NCBI GenBank assembly: GCA_903886975.1
Contig: CAISOB010000060.1
Coordinates: forward strand, 1-39,213
Reading direction: 5' to 3'
From: an uncultured beta proteobacterium
GTDB taxonomy: Bacteria > Pseudomonadota > Gammaproteobacteria > Burkholderiales > Rhodocyclaceae
DNA: 39,213 nucleotides
Positions 25,180 through 34,040 of the stretch are shown one piece after another. The notes beneath the pieces are model-generated. The model searched no databases, had not been told where the DNA came from, and worked only from the letters and a program-made list of their open reading frames with translations. A program made the translations under genes and the position numbers. Position 1 is the stretch's first letter. Every line of letters begins with the position of its first letter.

Positions 25180-26046
25180 TCAGGCTCTCCCCATCAGGCC
25201 CTGCGGGCGCACCAGCAAGACCAGGAGGAACAGCGACAGGACGATGGCCATTTTGTATTCCGGTCCGAGCAGGAAGCCGCCGACCACTTCGACGACGCCG
25301 ACGATGATTCCGGCCCAGAAAGCGCCGCTGACGCTGCCGAAGCCGCCGAGGGCGACGACGACGAAAGCGATCAGAATGAAATTGGCGCCGACTTCCGGGA
25401 AGATTGGAAAGAAGCTCGAGAGCAGGACGCCGGCGACGCCGGCGCACGCTGCGCCGATTCCCCACGCCAAGGCGAACATCCGTTGCGACGGGATGCCCAT
25501 CAATTGCGCCGCGTCCTTGTCCTGCGCCGTGGCCTCGAGCGCCGCGCCCAGGCGCGTACGGTTGATGAACCACCAGACGGCGCCGGTGGCCAGAATCGCC
25601 CCGACGCCGGCGATAATCTGCGGCAAGCCGAAGTGCAGCCCGGCAAAGACGACCTTGCCCGACGAGTAGGAATTTTCGATGGTGCGAAAATCCGGCTTCC
25701 AGAAAAACTGCGCCAGGCCACGAAACAGGATCATCATGCCGAAGGTGGCGAAGATCTGCGATAGCGGCGGCGCATTGATGATGCGCTTGATCACCAGTTG
25801 ATAGACCACGAGACCTAGCGCGAACAGCATCAACACGGTCAGGGGCAGCGTGATCAGCGGGTCGAGGGCGAACAGCGAGAACAGCCAGAAACTCGAATAC
25901 ATGCCGAACATCAGGAATTCGCCATGCGCGAAGTTGACGATGTCCATGACCCCGAAGATCATCGTCAGCCCGACCGCGACCAGGGCATAGATCAACCCGA
26001 TCAGCACGCCCGAGAGCAAGGTTTGCAGCAGGATTTCCCCGGTCAT
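25180..26046 (-). CDS. livH: Branched-chain amino acid-type ABC transporter permease
   Basis: The 288-residue permease begins MTGEILLQTLLSGVLIGLIYALVAVGLTMIFG and has the LivH motif IVNFAHGEFLMFGMY followed by about eight membrane segments. The coupling loop is ATAQDKDAAQLMGIPSQRMFALAW. The end of the frame is almost fused to livM (two bases between). It is downstream of livK, with a stem-loop between them. Confidence 0.92.
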   Translation of the reverse strand: MTGEILLQTLLSGVLIGLIYALVAVGLTMIFGVMDIVNFAHGEFLMFGMYSSFWLFSLFALDPLITLPLTVLMLFALGLVVYQLVIKRIINAPPLSQIFATFGMMILFRGLAQFFWKPDFRTIENSYSSGKVVFAGLHFGLPQIIAGVGAILATGAVWWFINRTRLGAALEATAQDKDAAQLMGIPSQRMFALAWGIGAACAGVAGVLLSSFFPIFPEVGANFILIAFVVVALGGFGSVSGAFWAGIIVGVVEVVGGFLLGPEYKMAIVLSLFLLVLLVRPQGLMGRA

Positions 26047-26086
26047 CTCATCACCGTGAAATGGAACAAAAACTCAGGAATAAAAT

Positions 26087-26109
26087 CAGGCCGCGAAAAT
26101 CGCGGCCTG
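26087..26109 (-). terminator. Stem-loop between livK and livH (attenuator or RNA-stabilising hairpin)
   Basis: The sequence holds a perfect 10-base-pair stem, CAGGCCGCGA with TCGCGGCCTG, around an AAA loop. On the minus strand it lies ten bases after the livK stop and is followed by ATTTTATTCC, a weak U-rich stretch. Hairpins in this place are common between a highly expressed binding-protein gene and its permease genes, where they lower downstream expression. Confidence 0.6.
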
Positions 26110-26118
26110 GAAGCACGT

Positions 26119-27384
26119 TCAGCGCTTGTCCCAGCCTGGCATCGGCCAGATGAGATCCTTGCTGGCCAGGGCGAACGGCCAGACGGTGACGTACTTGCCG
26201 TCCTGCACCTGAACGATGATGCCGGAACCCAAGGTGTTCTGCCCGGTCGCGTCGAACTTGACGCCGGCCCACGGCATGATCAGCTGGCTGCCCGGCATAT
26301 TGGTCTCGCTGAGCGCCTTGCGCACCGCTTCCGGATCGACGGATTTCGCGCGGTTGATGGCGTCGGCCAGAACGAACAGACCGGTGAACGAGCGCGCCGA
26401 ATTGCCGTTGAAATCGACCTTGTATTTCTGCAAATAGAGATCGTTGACCTGCTTGATCAGCGGATTGCGGCTGGTCAGGTCGAGCGCCCATACCTCGCGC
26501 GACAGCACGTAATTGCCGTCCTTGCCGAGCGTCTTGAGGAACTCCGAATCGTTGAAGCCGGCGTCGTTGGCGAGGATGGCCTCGGGCGCGAATCCCTGTT
26601 CCTTGTACGTCTTCATGGCCAGGATGGCGTCGCCCAGATACGACGATTGCATGATCAGGTCGGCACCCGAAGCTTTGAGGCGCTGCACTTCGGAAGTAAG
26701 CTGGGTGCTCTTCGCCGGGTAGATGATCTTCTCGACGATGTTGTAGCCGAGTTCCTTGCCGAGCCGCTCCTCGAGCTTGTTGGTCTCGGTGCCCCACAGG
26801 GTGTTCTCGTTAACCAGTGCGATGCGCTTCGGCTTGACCCCCTTCTTGGCTTCGACGTCCTTGAGGAATTCGAAGAAGTTATGAACGAAGAGATCGTCAT
26901 GCGGCGTGGTGCGGAAGAACCATTTGAAGTTGCGCTGCGTCAGCGTCGCCGACGACGACTCGGGATTGAGGAAGGGCACGCCGTAGCGTTCGGCGACCTG
27001 GCTCGCCGTTACGGTAACGGCGCTGAAGTAGCAGCCGATGACCGCCGCCACTTTATCCTGGGTAATCAGACGCTCGGTCTCGGTCGCGCCGACCTGCGGA
27101 TTGCCCTGGTGATCGGCGAAGATCAGCTTGATCTTGGCATTCTTGAGATTCGGCAGACCGGCGCCGGCGGCCAGCGGGATGTTGATTCCCTTGGCGCCGT
27201 TGTTGATCATGTCGGCCGCGAGTTCGAGGGCATTCTTCATTTCCAGCCCGGTCGACGCCGCCGCGCCGGTCAGCGGATAGACCGCTCCGATGCGGATTTC
27301 CTCCTGGGCGCGGGCGCTGCCCCAGAAGCCAGAGGTCAGCACCAGAGCCGTCGCGACGATGGTTCGTATAGTTTTCATGTTCAT
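26119..27384 (-). CDS. livK: ABC transporter substrate-binding protein, LivK/HAAT family
   Basis: The 421-residue protein has a signal peptide (MNMKTIRTIVATALVLTSGF, cleavage after ARA). The mature part begins EEIRIGAVYPLTGAAASTG and has DKVAAVIGCYFSAVTVTAS and PFLNPESSSATLTQRNFKWFFRTTPHDD, the PF13458 periplasmic binding fold. GGAGG lies eight bases before ATG 27384. Members of the family bind amino acids, amides, urea or aromatic acids; the ligand is not readable from sequence. The flanking 5-oxoprolinase genes suggest 5-oxoproline. Confidence 0.9.
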   Translation of the reverse strand: MNMKTIRTIVATALVLTSGFWGSARAQEEIRIGAVYPLTGAAASTGLEMKNALELAADMINNGAKGINIPLAAGAGLPNLKNAKIKLIFADHQGNPQVGATETERLITQDKVAAVIGCYFSAVTVTASQVAERYGVPFLNPESSSATLTQRNFKWFFRTTPHDDLFVHNFFEFLKDVEAKKGVKPKRIALVNENTLWGTETNKLEERLGKELGYNIVEKIIYPAKSTQLTSEVQRLKASGADLIMQSSYLGDAILAMKTYKEQGFAPEAILANDAGFNDSEFLKTLGKDGNYVLSREVWALDLTSRNPLIKQVNDLYLQKYKVDFNGNSARSFTGLFVLADAINRAKSVDPEAVRKALSETNMPGSQLIMPWAGVKFDATGQNTLGSGIIVQVQDGKYVTVWPFALASKDLIWPMPGWDKR

Positions 27385-27713
27385 CGTTACCTACCTCCAA
27401 AGAAAGTCAAAACGATATACCCCGACCACACAGTCGCCGGTATTATCCCGGGATTTCGCGCTTCCCGCCATGCTTATCTAAAGACGGGCACATTTATTTT
27501 TCTTGCATTGCCGGCTGCCTGGCTTCGGGGTGCTTCACGCACCGGAATGCGCAGCAAGCACTGTGCCACACTTGATCGCCAGCGAGCGCATTGATTACAC
27601 GGAAAGAAAAGAAGCATAAGGATGCCTCGCGCGCGAAAGCGCACCATCCTTGTGAGCAGGGGAGAGCGCCGAACTCATTTTGGTGCGCAACTGCGGCACT
27701 CCGCGCTCGACCT
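27385..27713. other. 329-base gap between livK and pxpC
   Basis: No coding frame with family character lies here. The livK end is AT-richer than its surroundings, with GATAAT on the minus strand near 27445, and should hold the livK promoter; I cannot fix a -35 box. An inverted repeat lies at 27618-27651. The pxpB-pxpC unit is transcribed towards this gap, so livK-pxpA may have its own promoter or be read through. Confidence 0.5.
27618..27651. terminator. Inverted repeat downstream of pxpC
   Basis: Arms AAGGATG (27618-27624) and CATCCTT (27645-27651) are perfect inverted repeats around a GC-rich centre that can itself fold (GCGC...GCGC). It lies about 60 bases after the pxpC stop on the minus strand. 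It could end the pxpBC transcript or be a processing site; no long U-run follows. Confidence 0.4.
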
Positions 27714-28742
27714 TTACGACCAGTCAGAGGCGATCCAGGCGTCGCTCAGATCGTCGTCCAACGACGGTCCGTCGGACATATAGGCAACGATGCGGTTGGC
27801 CCAGGCCCGCCATTGGGCTTCCCGAACGAGAAGCGCCTGCCGCGCTTCGGCTCCGCTGACGGCCGCGAAGCGGATGCATTCCCCCGGCTTTAGCTGGCCG
27901 AGCCGGGGCAGGTCCGCGCCAATGACGGTGGCAATTTTTGGATAACCGCCGACCGTCTGGCAGTCGACCAGAAGAATGATCGGCTGTCCGTTGCCGGGAA
28001 CCTGAATGGCGCCCGGTGTCACGCCGTCGGAGACAATGTCGGCGGCTTGCGCACTGGCATGCGCGAGTTGGACGCCTTCAAGCCGCATGCCCATGCGGTC
28101 GGTCTGCGGCGTCACGCGGTATTCCGAAGCGAGAAATTGCCGCACGGCTTCCGGCGTGAAATGGTCGACCTGCGGCCCGAGCACGACGCGAATCGGACCT
28201 TCGCCTTGCGACCAGGCGGCGGCCTGGCATTCACGATACTGGCGATGACGCTGCGTTGCACAGGGCAGCAGGTTGCCGGTGACGATCGGTTTTCCGTCGA
28301 TGCCGCCCATCACCGCCCGCTGGTAGGTCGACCGGCTGCCGAGTTGCAGCGGCGAGTCGATGCCGCCGCTCACCGCGAGGTAAGCGCTGCCACCATCCGG
28401 CAGCGTCGCGATCTCCAGTACTTCTTGTGAATCGAGCGTGAAGCTCGTCCAGGCCGACATCTCGCGAAGCGTCCCGTCGATGCGCCGCAGCTTTGCCCCG
28501 ATCTCGCCGGCAAGCGCCAGGCGAACACATCCGCGCTTGACGCGCAGGGTCGGACCGACGGCGCGGATTTCGATGCAGGCGCAGTCCGGCGCGTTGCCGA
28601 GCAGCGCGTTGGCGCAGCGCGAGAGCAGCGGATCGAGGCAACCGGAAACGGTAATGCCCATGTGGCGAAAACCGAAGCGGCCCTCATCCTGGATGCTGTT
28701 GCCGATGCCGCCGGCAATGACCTCGATCAAGGCCTCGCTCAT
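27714..28742 (-). CDS. pxpC: 5-oxoprolinase subunit C (KipA/biotin-dependent carboxyltransferase-like)
   Basis: The 342-residue protein has ALIEVIAGGIGNSIQDEGRFGFRHMGITVSGCLDP at the N-terminus, YLAVSGGIDSPLQLGSRSTYQRAVMGG in the middle and IILLVDCQTVGGYPKIATVIGADLPRLGQL near the C-terminus, all standard for PxpC. Older annotation calls the family urea carboxylase- or allophanate hydrolase subunit 2-like. It overlaps the pxpB stop by ATGA, so the two subunits are coupled. Confidence 0.92.
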   Translation of the reverse strand: MSEALIEVIAGGIGNSIQDEGRFGFRHMGITVSGCLDPLLSRCANALLGNAPDCACIEIRAVGPTLRVKRGCVRLALAGEIGAKLRRIDGTLREMSAWTSFTLDSQEVLEIATLPDGGSAYLAVSGGIDSPLQLGSRSTYQRAVMGGIDGKPIVTGNLLPCATQRHRQYRECQAAAWSQGEGPIRVVLGPQVDHFTPEAVRQFLASEYRVTPQTDRMGMRLEGVQLAHASAQAADIVSDGVTPGAIQVPGNGQPIILLVDCQTVGGYPKIATVIGADLPRLGQLKPGECIRFAAVSGAEARQALLVREAQWRAWANRIVAYMSDGPSLDDDLSDAWIASDWS

Positions 28743-29536
28743 GATTCTTCCGGCAGGAAAAGCAGTCGGCCTTTATCGAGAGTGCCGGCGGCGGCTGCCG
28801 CTTCCATCTCGAGATAAGCCTGGCGTTCGATCGCTCGCCAGCAGACGCGATCTCCAGAAGCGAGGAGCGAGGGCGACTCGGCATCGTTCGCCGAGAACAT
28901 CGGCACCGGTGTTCGCCCGAGCAGGCGCCAGCCGCCCGGGCTCTCCCATGGATAGACCGCGCACATCGACCCGGCAACCGCCAGCGAACGCGCCGGCACC
29001 GCCTTGCGCGGCGAGGAGAGACGCGGCATTTCGAGGATCGCAGGCAGCCCGCCCATGTAGGCAAACCCGGGCATGAAACCGATCATGTACACCTCGAATG
29101 TCGCTTCGCACATCAGCGCGACGACGGTTTCGCGGCTCAGCCCTTTGGCGACGGCCAGGTCAGCCAGATCGGGCGCTAAATCGTCGTCGAAACAAACGGG
29201 GATGCGCCAGCGCCGGCCCTCCTGGCTCGCCGTACCCGACGACTCGGCAAGATGCATGAGCGCCGCGCCGAGCCGCTCGCCGTCGCAGCAGAGCGGCCTG
29301 TAGTAGACGGTCAAGGACCGGAACGTGGGAACAACATCGATAACGGCGCCGATGCCATCATCATCCGAACCGTCCCTGCCCGCCGCCCTTCGCGCCTGCT
29401 CGAGCGCGCCGGCGAAGCCGAGGACGCGTGCATGCACCGCCGGGGCTATGGTCGTACCGAACTCGACCGTCCATGCCGCATCGCCGAGCGCCAGCAAGCG
29501 GACACTCGCGCCGTGCTCAGCAATCGTGGTATCCAT
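28739..29536 (-). CDS. pxpB: 5-oxoprolinase subunit B (KipI/allophanate hydrolase subunit 1-like)
   Basis: The 265-residue product has VRLLALGDAAWTVEFG, DVVPTFRSLTVYYRPL, RRWRIPVCFDDDLAPDLADLA and MIGFMPGFAYMGGLP, the last being the signature of the KipI/PxpB family. The end region (RSLAVAGSMCAVYPWESPGGW) is also typical. It is about 20-30 residues longer than the common family length, due to a charged insertion (RRAAGRDGSDDDGIGA). It begins 77 bases after fliW on the same strand. Confidence 0.92.
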   Translation of the reverse strand: MDTTIAEHGASVRLLALGDAAWTVEFGTTIAPAVHARVLGFAGALEQARRAAGRDGSDDDGIGAVIDVVPTFRSLTVYYRPLCCDGERLGAALMHLAESSGTASQEGRRWRIPVCFDDDLAPDLADLAVAKGLSRETVVALMCEATFEVYMIGFMPGFAYMGGLPAILEMPRLSSPRKAVPARSLAVAGSMCAVYPWESPGGWRLLGRTPVPMFSANDAESPSLLASGDRVCWRAIERQAYLEMEAAAAAGTLDKGRLLFLPEES

Positions 29537-29613
29537 ACGCGCTGTTCAGAATTAGGAAAGACATTTCTTCAGCGACACCGCCAAGCAAACGCGTGCGCGA
29601 ACCTACCCGCCAA

Positions 29614-30042
29614 TCAGCGGGCACGATAGAGCAGGCTCGGATGCACGTCCTGCAGCACTTTCTGCATGCCTTTGCGGCTCTTGAGATTGAGAATGACCGG
29701 CGAGCGTGTGTTGGCGGCGATCTTGCCGCTTTCAGCTTCGTCGCGATAAACGATCAGCACCACCGCCACGTCTTCGACGCTTTGCAGCCCGATCAGCGCA
29801 CAATCGGCATCGGAGAGCTCGATCTGATATTCGATATCGAGCGCTTCCGGCGCAACGATCGGGAACATCACTGCGGTATCATCGACCGATTGCAGCCAGA
29901 AAACGGTGGCTTTCCCTTCTTCATGAAAGAGCTTGAAGCGCTTGCAGTTCTCGAAACCGACAATGCCTTTGGCAAAGGTGAATAGCGTGTCCGGGTCAAT
30001 GGGGACGTTTTTCAAGCCGAACCGTTCGATATCGATTTTCAT
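29614..30042 (-). CDS. fliW: Flagellar assembly factor FliW
   Basis: FliW binds flagellin and, in other bacteria, inhibits the RNA-binding regulator CsrA, tying flagellin translation to filament assembly. The 142-residue protein has the family pattern: IDIERFGLKNVPIDPDTLFTF, GIVGFENCKRFKLF, FWLQSVDDTAVMFPIVAPEAL and NTRSPVILNLKSRKGMQKVL. I choose ATG 30042, with AGGGGAAG upstream; the frame is open further 5' without family character. No flagellin, csrA or other motility gene is next to it, so it is separated from its usual partners. Confidence 0.93.
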   Translation of the reverse strand: MKIDIERFGLKNVPIDPDTLFTFAKGIVGFENCKRFKLFHEEGKATVFWLQSVDDTAVMFPIVAPEALDIEYQIELSDADCALIGLQSVEDVAVVLIVYRDEAESGKIAANTRSPVILNLKSRKGMQKVLQDVHPSLLYRAR

Positions 30043-30212
30043 GGACTTCCCCTGGGAGACGCGCGCCGGATTGGCAAGACGGCCATTTAACTCCAATCGG
30101 CCAAGGCCTGCAACACGCTGAAGGCATAGTGGCAATGCGCGATATCGGCGGCGCTTGAGTTTTCCCGCTCGATTGCGCATAGTTCGCGCTTTTTTCAAGA
30201 AACCGGACATTG

Positions 30213-32546
30213 ATGGCATCTCCCGTTGAACAAGGCATCACGCTGAAAATTGCCGAAGAAATCGGCGCCCGCCGCGAACAAGTCAGCGCCGCCGTCGCAC
30301 TGCTCGACGAAGGCGCGACCGTGCCCTTCATTGCACGCTACCGCAAGGAAGTCACCGGCGGCCTCGACGACATCCAGCTGCGCCTGCTCGATGAGCGCCT
30401 GAGCTATCTGCGCGAACTCGAAGCGCGCCGCGCCGCAATCGTCGCCTCGATCGCCGAACAGGGAAAACTCACGCCCGAACTCGCCGCCCAGATCGGCGCT
30501 GCGGAAAGCAAGCAGGCGCTCGAAGACCTCTACCTGCCGTACAAACCCAAGCGCCGCAGCAAGGCGCAGATCGCTCGCGAGGCGGGCCTCGCGCCGCTCG
30601 CCGAGGCCTTGCTGGCCGACCCGACACTGGGTCCTGAGGCCGAAGCCGAACGCTACCTCACCGCCGAAGCGCAAGCGCTCGGCTTCGCGGACATCAAGAC
30701 GATCCTCGACGGCGCCCGCCAGATCCTCATGGAGCAGTTCTCCGAAGACGCGGAACTGCTCGGCGCGCTGCGCACTTACCTCGAAGAGCACGGCGTGGTC
30801 AAGGCGACGCTGATCGCCGGCAAGGAGCTTGAAGCCGCCAAGTTCCGCGATTACTTCGACTACTCCGAACCGCTCCGTGCGATTCCTTCGCACCGCGCGC
30901 TGGCGCTCCTGCGCGGACGCCACGAGGGCCTGCTGCAAATCGCCCTGCTGCTCGACAGCGAAGTCAAACAATTCGATCCGGCGCAAATCCCGCCCGGCCA
31001 CAATCCGTGCGAAGCGCGCATCGCCAGGCGCTTCGCGATTGCCGACCAGGGCCGCGCCGCCGACAAATGGCTCTCCGACAGCGTGCGCTGGACCTGGCGC
31101 GTCAAGATCTCGCTGCACCTTGAACTCGATCTGATCAACGCCCTGCGCGAGCGCGCCGAAGTCGAGGCGATCCGCGTTTTCGGTTCCAACCTGCACGACC
31201 TGCTGCTCGCCGCGCCGGCCGGCCGGCGCGCGACCATGGGGCTCGACCCCGGCCTGCGCACCGGCGTCAAGGTGGCCGTCGTCGACGCCACCGGCAAGCT
31301 GCTCGAGTGCGCCACCATTTATCCGCACGAGCCGCGCCGCGACTGGGACGGCGCGCTGCACACCCTGGCGCTGCTGGCCAAAAAGCACGGCGTCGAACTG
31401 ATCAGCATCGGCAACGGCACCGCGTCGCGCGAGACCGACAAGCTCGCCGCCGACCTGATCAAGCAATTGCCCGACTTGCACATGAGCCGCGTCGTTGTTT
31501 CCGAAGCCGGCGCCTCGGTTTATTCCGCGTCCGAATACGCCTCGCGCGAATTCCCCGAACTCGACGTCAGCCTGCGCGGCGCCGTATCGATCGCCCGCCG
31601 CCTGCAGGACCCGCTCGCCGAACTCGTCAAGATCGATCCGAAATCGATCGGCGTCGGCCAGTACCAGCACGATGTCAGCCAGAGCAAGCTGGCGCGCGCG
31701 CTCGACGGCGTCGTCGAGGATTGCGTCAATGCCGTCGGCGTCGACGTGAACACGGCCTCCGCGCCGCTGCTGACCCGCGTTTCAGGACTCAATAGCACGC
31801 TCGCCGCGAACATCGTCGCGCACCGCGATGCGCACGGCGCTTTCCCCAATCGCCTGGCGCTGCGCGCCGTGCCGCGCCTCGGCGACAAGACCTTTGAACT
31901 CGCCGCCGGTTTCCTGCGCGTCGCCGGCGGCGACAATCCGCTCGACGCGTCGGCCGTGCACCCGGAAGCCTATCCGCTGGTCGAGCGCATCCTCGCCGAC
32001 ATCAAGAAAGGCATCGGCGAAGTGATCGGCGATGCACGGTTGGTCAAGACGCTGGCGCCGGAAAAATACACCGACGCGCAATTCGGCCTGCCGACCGTTC
32101 GCGACATTCTCAAGGAGCTTGAAAAACCCGGCCGCGATCCGCGCCCCGAGTTCAAGAGTGCTGTGTTCCGCGACGGCATCACCGACATCAAGGACCTGCA
32201 GCCGGGGATGCTGCTCGAAGGCGTCGTCAGCAACGTCGCCAACTTCGGCGCCTTCGTCGACATCGGCGTGCATCAGGACGGCCTCGTGCACATCTCGCTG
32301 CTCTCGAACAAGTTCGTCAAGGATCCGCGCGAAGTCGTCAAGGCCGGCGACGTGGTCCGCGTCAAGGTCGTCGAGGTCGACTTGCCGAGGAAGCGCATTG
32401 CGCTCACCATGGTGCTCACCGACGCTGCGCCCGCACCGCCGAAAACAGGCGGTGCGCCGCTGTCGAACAAGGCGCGCGAGAAGCAGTCGCGCCAGGCGCC
32501 CGCGGCCGGCGCGATGGCAGATGCCTTCGCGCGGCTCAAGCGCTAA
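30213..32546 (+). CDS. tex: Tex-type RNA-binding transcription accessory protein
   Basis: The 777-residue protein has the complete Tex layout. The helical N-terminal domain ([18 protein letters not shown]) is followed by a YqgF/RNase H-like domain starting near 342 ([17 protein letters not shown]), helix-hairpin-helix repeats ([20 protein letters not shown]) and a C-terminal S1 domain near 664-735 ([26 protein letters not shown]). The frame opens at a TTG one codon earlier; I choose the ATG at 30213. Length and motifs are normal. It is divergent from fliW. Confidence 0.95.
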   Translation: MASPVEQGITLKIAEEIGARREQVSAAVALLDEGATVPFIARYRKEVTGGLDDIQLRLLDERLSYLRELEARRAAIVASIAEQGKLTPELAAQIGAAESKQALEDLYLPYKPKRRSKAQIAREAGLAPLAEALLADPTLGPEAEAERYLTAEAQALGFADIKTILDGARQILMEQFSEDAELLGALRTYLEEHGVVKATLIAGKELEAAKFRDYFDYSEPLRAIPSHRALALLRGRHEGLLQIALLLDSEVKQFDPAQIPPGHNPCEARIARRFAIADQGRAADKWLSDSVRWTWRVKISLHLELDLINALRERAEVEAIRVFGSNLHDLLLAAPAGRRATMGLDPGLRTGVKVAVVDATGKLLECATIYPHEPRRDWDGALHTLALLAKKHGVELISIGNGTASRETDKLAADLIKQLPDLHMSRVVVSEAGASVYSASEYASREFPELDVSLRGAVSIARRLQDPLAELVKIDPKSIGVGQYQHDVSQSKLARALDGVVEDCVNAVGVDVNTASAPLLTRVSGLNSTLAANIVAHRDAHGAFPNRLALRAVPRLGDKTFELAAGFLRVAGGDNPLDASAVHPEAYPLVERILADIKKGIGEVIGDARLVKTLAPEKYTDAQFGLPTVRDILKELEKPGRDPRPEFKSAVFRDGITDIKDLQPGMLLEGVVSNVANFGAFVDIGVHQDGLVHISLLSNKFVKDPREVVKAGDVVRVKVVEVDLPRKRIALTMVLTDAAPAPPKTGGAPLSNKAREKQSRQAPAAGAMADAFARLKR

Positions 32547-32569
32547 GTTGAGAAGATGAGGAATAGGTC

Positions 32570-32634
32570 GTCACACCGGCGAACGCCGGTGTCCAGTGTC
32601 CGGCCGACTGGATTCCGGCTTTCGCCGGAATGAC
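32570..32634. repeat. Inverted pair of palindromic REP-like repeats
   Basis: A forward unit (32570-32596) has stem ACACCGGCG/CGCCGGTGT, where two base pairs differ on both sides from the common stem, so pairing is kept. A reverse unit (32608-32634) has the usual stem ATTCCGGC. The sequence ATAGGTCGTC at the left edge (32563-32572) is shared with the pair after hslO (33934-33943). Confidence 0.85.
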
Positions 32635-32672
32635 GGCATGCGGCTTGGGCCGCGTAATCCGGAAGGGAAAGC

Positions 32673-33035
32673 ATGCTCAAGATTTACGGCATCAAGAATT
32701 GCGACACGATGAAAACCGCGCTGGCCTGGCTCACGGAGAAAGGCATTGCCTTCGAGTTCATCGACTACAAGCAGGCCGGCCTCGTCGAGAAACTCCTTCC
32801 GGACTGGAACCTGCGCGCCGGCTGGAAACTGCTGCTCAACACCCGCGGCATGATGTGGAAGCGGCTTTCCGACGACGAGCGCGCCGATGTCGATGAAGCC
32901 AAGGCGCTGCGGCTGATGGCCGACTATCCGACGCTGATCAAGCGGCCGGTCGCCGACAATGGCGGCGAGTTGCAAGTCGGCTTTGATCCGGAAAGCTACG
33001 CGCGCTACGCGCACGCCCTTGCGGAGAGTGAATGA
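32673..33035 (+). CDS. ArsC/Spx-like family protein (YffB type)
   Basis: The 120-residue thioredoxin-fold protein starts MLKIYGIKNCDTMKTALAWL, with a single CxxxK active-site cysteine (Cys10), and continues FEFIDYKQAGL, NTRGMMWKRL and PTLIKRPVAD. This is the YffB branch of the ArsC family, glutathione-linked reductases whose physiological substrate is not known. True arsenate reductase activity should not be assumed. Its stop overlaps the hslO start (ATGA), so it is coupled to that chaperone gene. Confidence 0.9.
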   Translation: MLKIYGIKNCDTMKTALAWLTEKGIAFEFIDYKQAGLVEKLLPDWNLRAGWKLLLNTRGMMWKRLSDDERADVDEAKALRLMADYPTLIKRPVADNGGELQVGFDPESYARYAHALAESE

Positions 33036-33910
33036 CAGAGGCGATGACCGAAGACTACGTCCAGCGCTTTCTCTTCGACGGGCTCGACGTGCGTGGCGCG
33101 CTCGTCCGCCTCGGCCCGGTCTGGCAACAGCTGCTCGCGCGTCGCGACTACCCGGCGCCGGTGATCGAACTGCTCGGCCAGATGTGCGCCATGACCGCGC
33201 TGCTGACCGACAATCTCAAGCAGCCCGGACGCCTGACCATCCAGTTGCGCGGCAAGGGCCCGATCTCGCTGCTGGTCATCGACTGCAGCGCCGAGCTCAA
33301 TGTGCGCTGCATGGCGCAGCACGAGGCGGCGCTCGGCGCCGGCACGCTGGTCGAACTGCTTGGCGCCGGCCAGCTGATGCTCTCGCTCGACACGCCGGCG
33401 ATGCGCGTGCCCTACCAGAGCGTCGTGCCGCTCGTCGGCAGCAGCATTGCCGAAATTTTCGAGCACTACCTCGGCCAATCCGAACAGATCGCCTCACGCT
33501 TTTTCCTCGCCGCGACGCCGGCCGGCGCCGCCGGCCTCTTCCTGCAGAAGATGCCCGACGGGCAGACGCACGACACCGACGGCTGGGCGCGCTGCACCGC
33601 GCTGGCCGCCACCGTCAAGGACGAAGAACTGCTCGCCCTGCCGACCGAGGCGATGCTGACGCGGTTGTTCAACCAGGAAAGCGTGCGCATCTTCCCGGCG
33701 CGGCCGGTCAGCCACAATGTTCCCGAGGACTGGGACAAGATGCGCAACATGCTGCGCACGCTCGGGCGCGAGGAAGTCTATGCCGCCGTCACGAAGCTTG
33801 GCGAGATCGTCATTCGCGACGACCTCGGCAACCGCGAATACCGCTTCAACAAGGCGGCGATCGACGCGCTGTTTTCCAACACGCCGGACACGCCGCCGTC
33901 GGTGCACTGA
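33032..33910 (+). CDS. hslO: Hsp33-family chaperone lacking the zinc/redox-switch cysteines
   Basis: The 292-residue product aligns with Hsp33 along its length: YVQRFLFDGLDVRGALVRL, LTDNLKQPGRLTIQLRGKGPISLLVIDC, SEQIASRFFLAA and GLFLQKMPDG. The C-terminal region normally carries CxC and CxxC, which bind zinc and form disulfides in oxidative stress. Here the first site reads VSHNVPEDWDKMRNMLRTLG and the second VIRDDLGNREYRF, so all four cysteines are absent. The remaining four Cys are in the N-terminal core. Neighbouring family residues are kept, so this is real loss. The chaperone may be constitutively active or regulated differently. Confidence 0.92.
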   Translation: MTEAMTEDYVQRFLFDGLDVRGALVRLGPVWQQLLARRDYPAPVIELLGQMCAMTALLTDNLKQPGRLTIQLRGKGPISLLVIDCSAELNVRCMAQHEAALGAGTLVELLGAGQLMLSLDTPAMRVPYQSVVPLVGSSIAEIFEHYLGQSEQIASRFFLAATPAGAAGLFLQKMPDGQTHDTDGWARCTALAATVKDEELLALPTEAMLTRLFNQESVRIFPARPVSHNVPEDWDKMRNMLRTLGREEVYAAVTKLGEIVIRDDLGNREYRFNKAAIDALFSNTPDTPPSVH

Positions 33911-33940
33911 CCGTCAACCTCCGAGGAACACCGATAGGTC

Positions 33941-34006
33941 GTCGTTCCGGCGAAAGCCGGAACCCAGTGCCTTGAATCTCTGGATTCCGGCGTGCGCCGG
34001 AATGAC
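33941..34006. repeat. Inverted pair of palindromic REP-like repeats
   Basis: A forward unit (33941-33967) has stem GTTCCGGC/GCCGGAAC, again with a paired base change. A reverse unit (33980-34006) has the common stem and a GCAC loop. The pair lies between convergent hslO and the HDOD gene and could act as a bidirectional transcript end. Confidence 0.85.
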
Positions 34007-34040
34007 GATCTAGGGCAAGATTTTGGGCGGCGCCCGGCAA

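Noticed and set aside
25924..27594. Open frame of 556 codons antisense to livK and livH
   Set aside because: Composition is an antisense shadow (rich in Arg, Asp, His, Leu without motifs), while the other strand encodes a clear binding protein and permease.
30195..31670. Open frame of 491 codons antisense to tex
   Set aside because: The plus strand has full Tex domains; the antisense frame has no recognisable domain or ribosome site.
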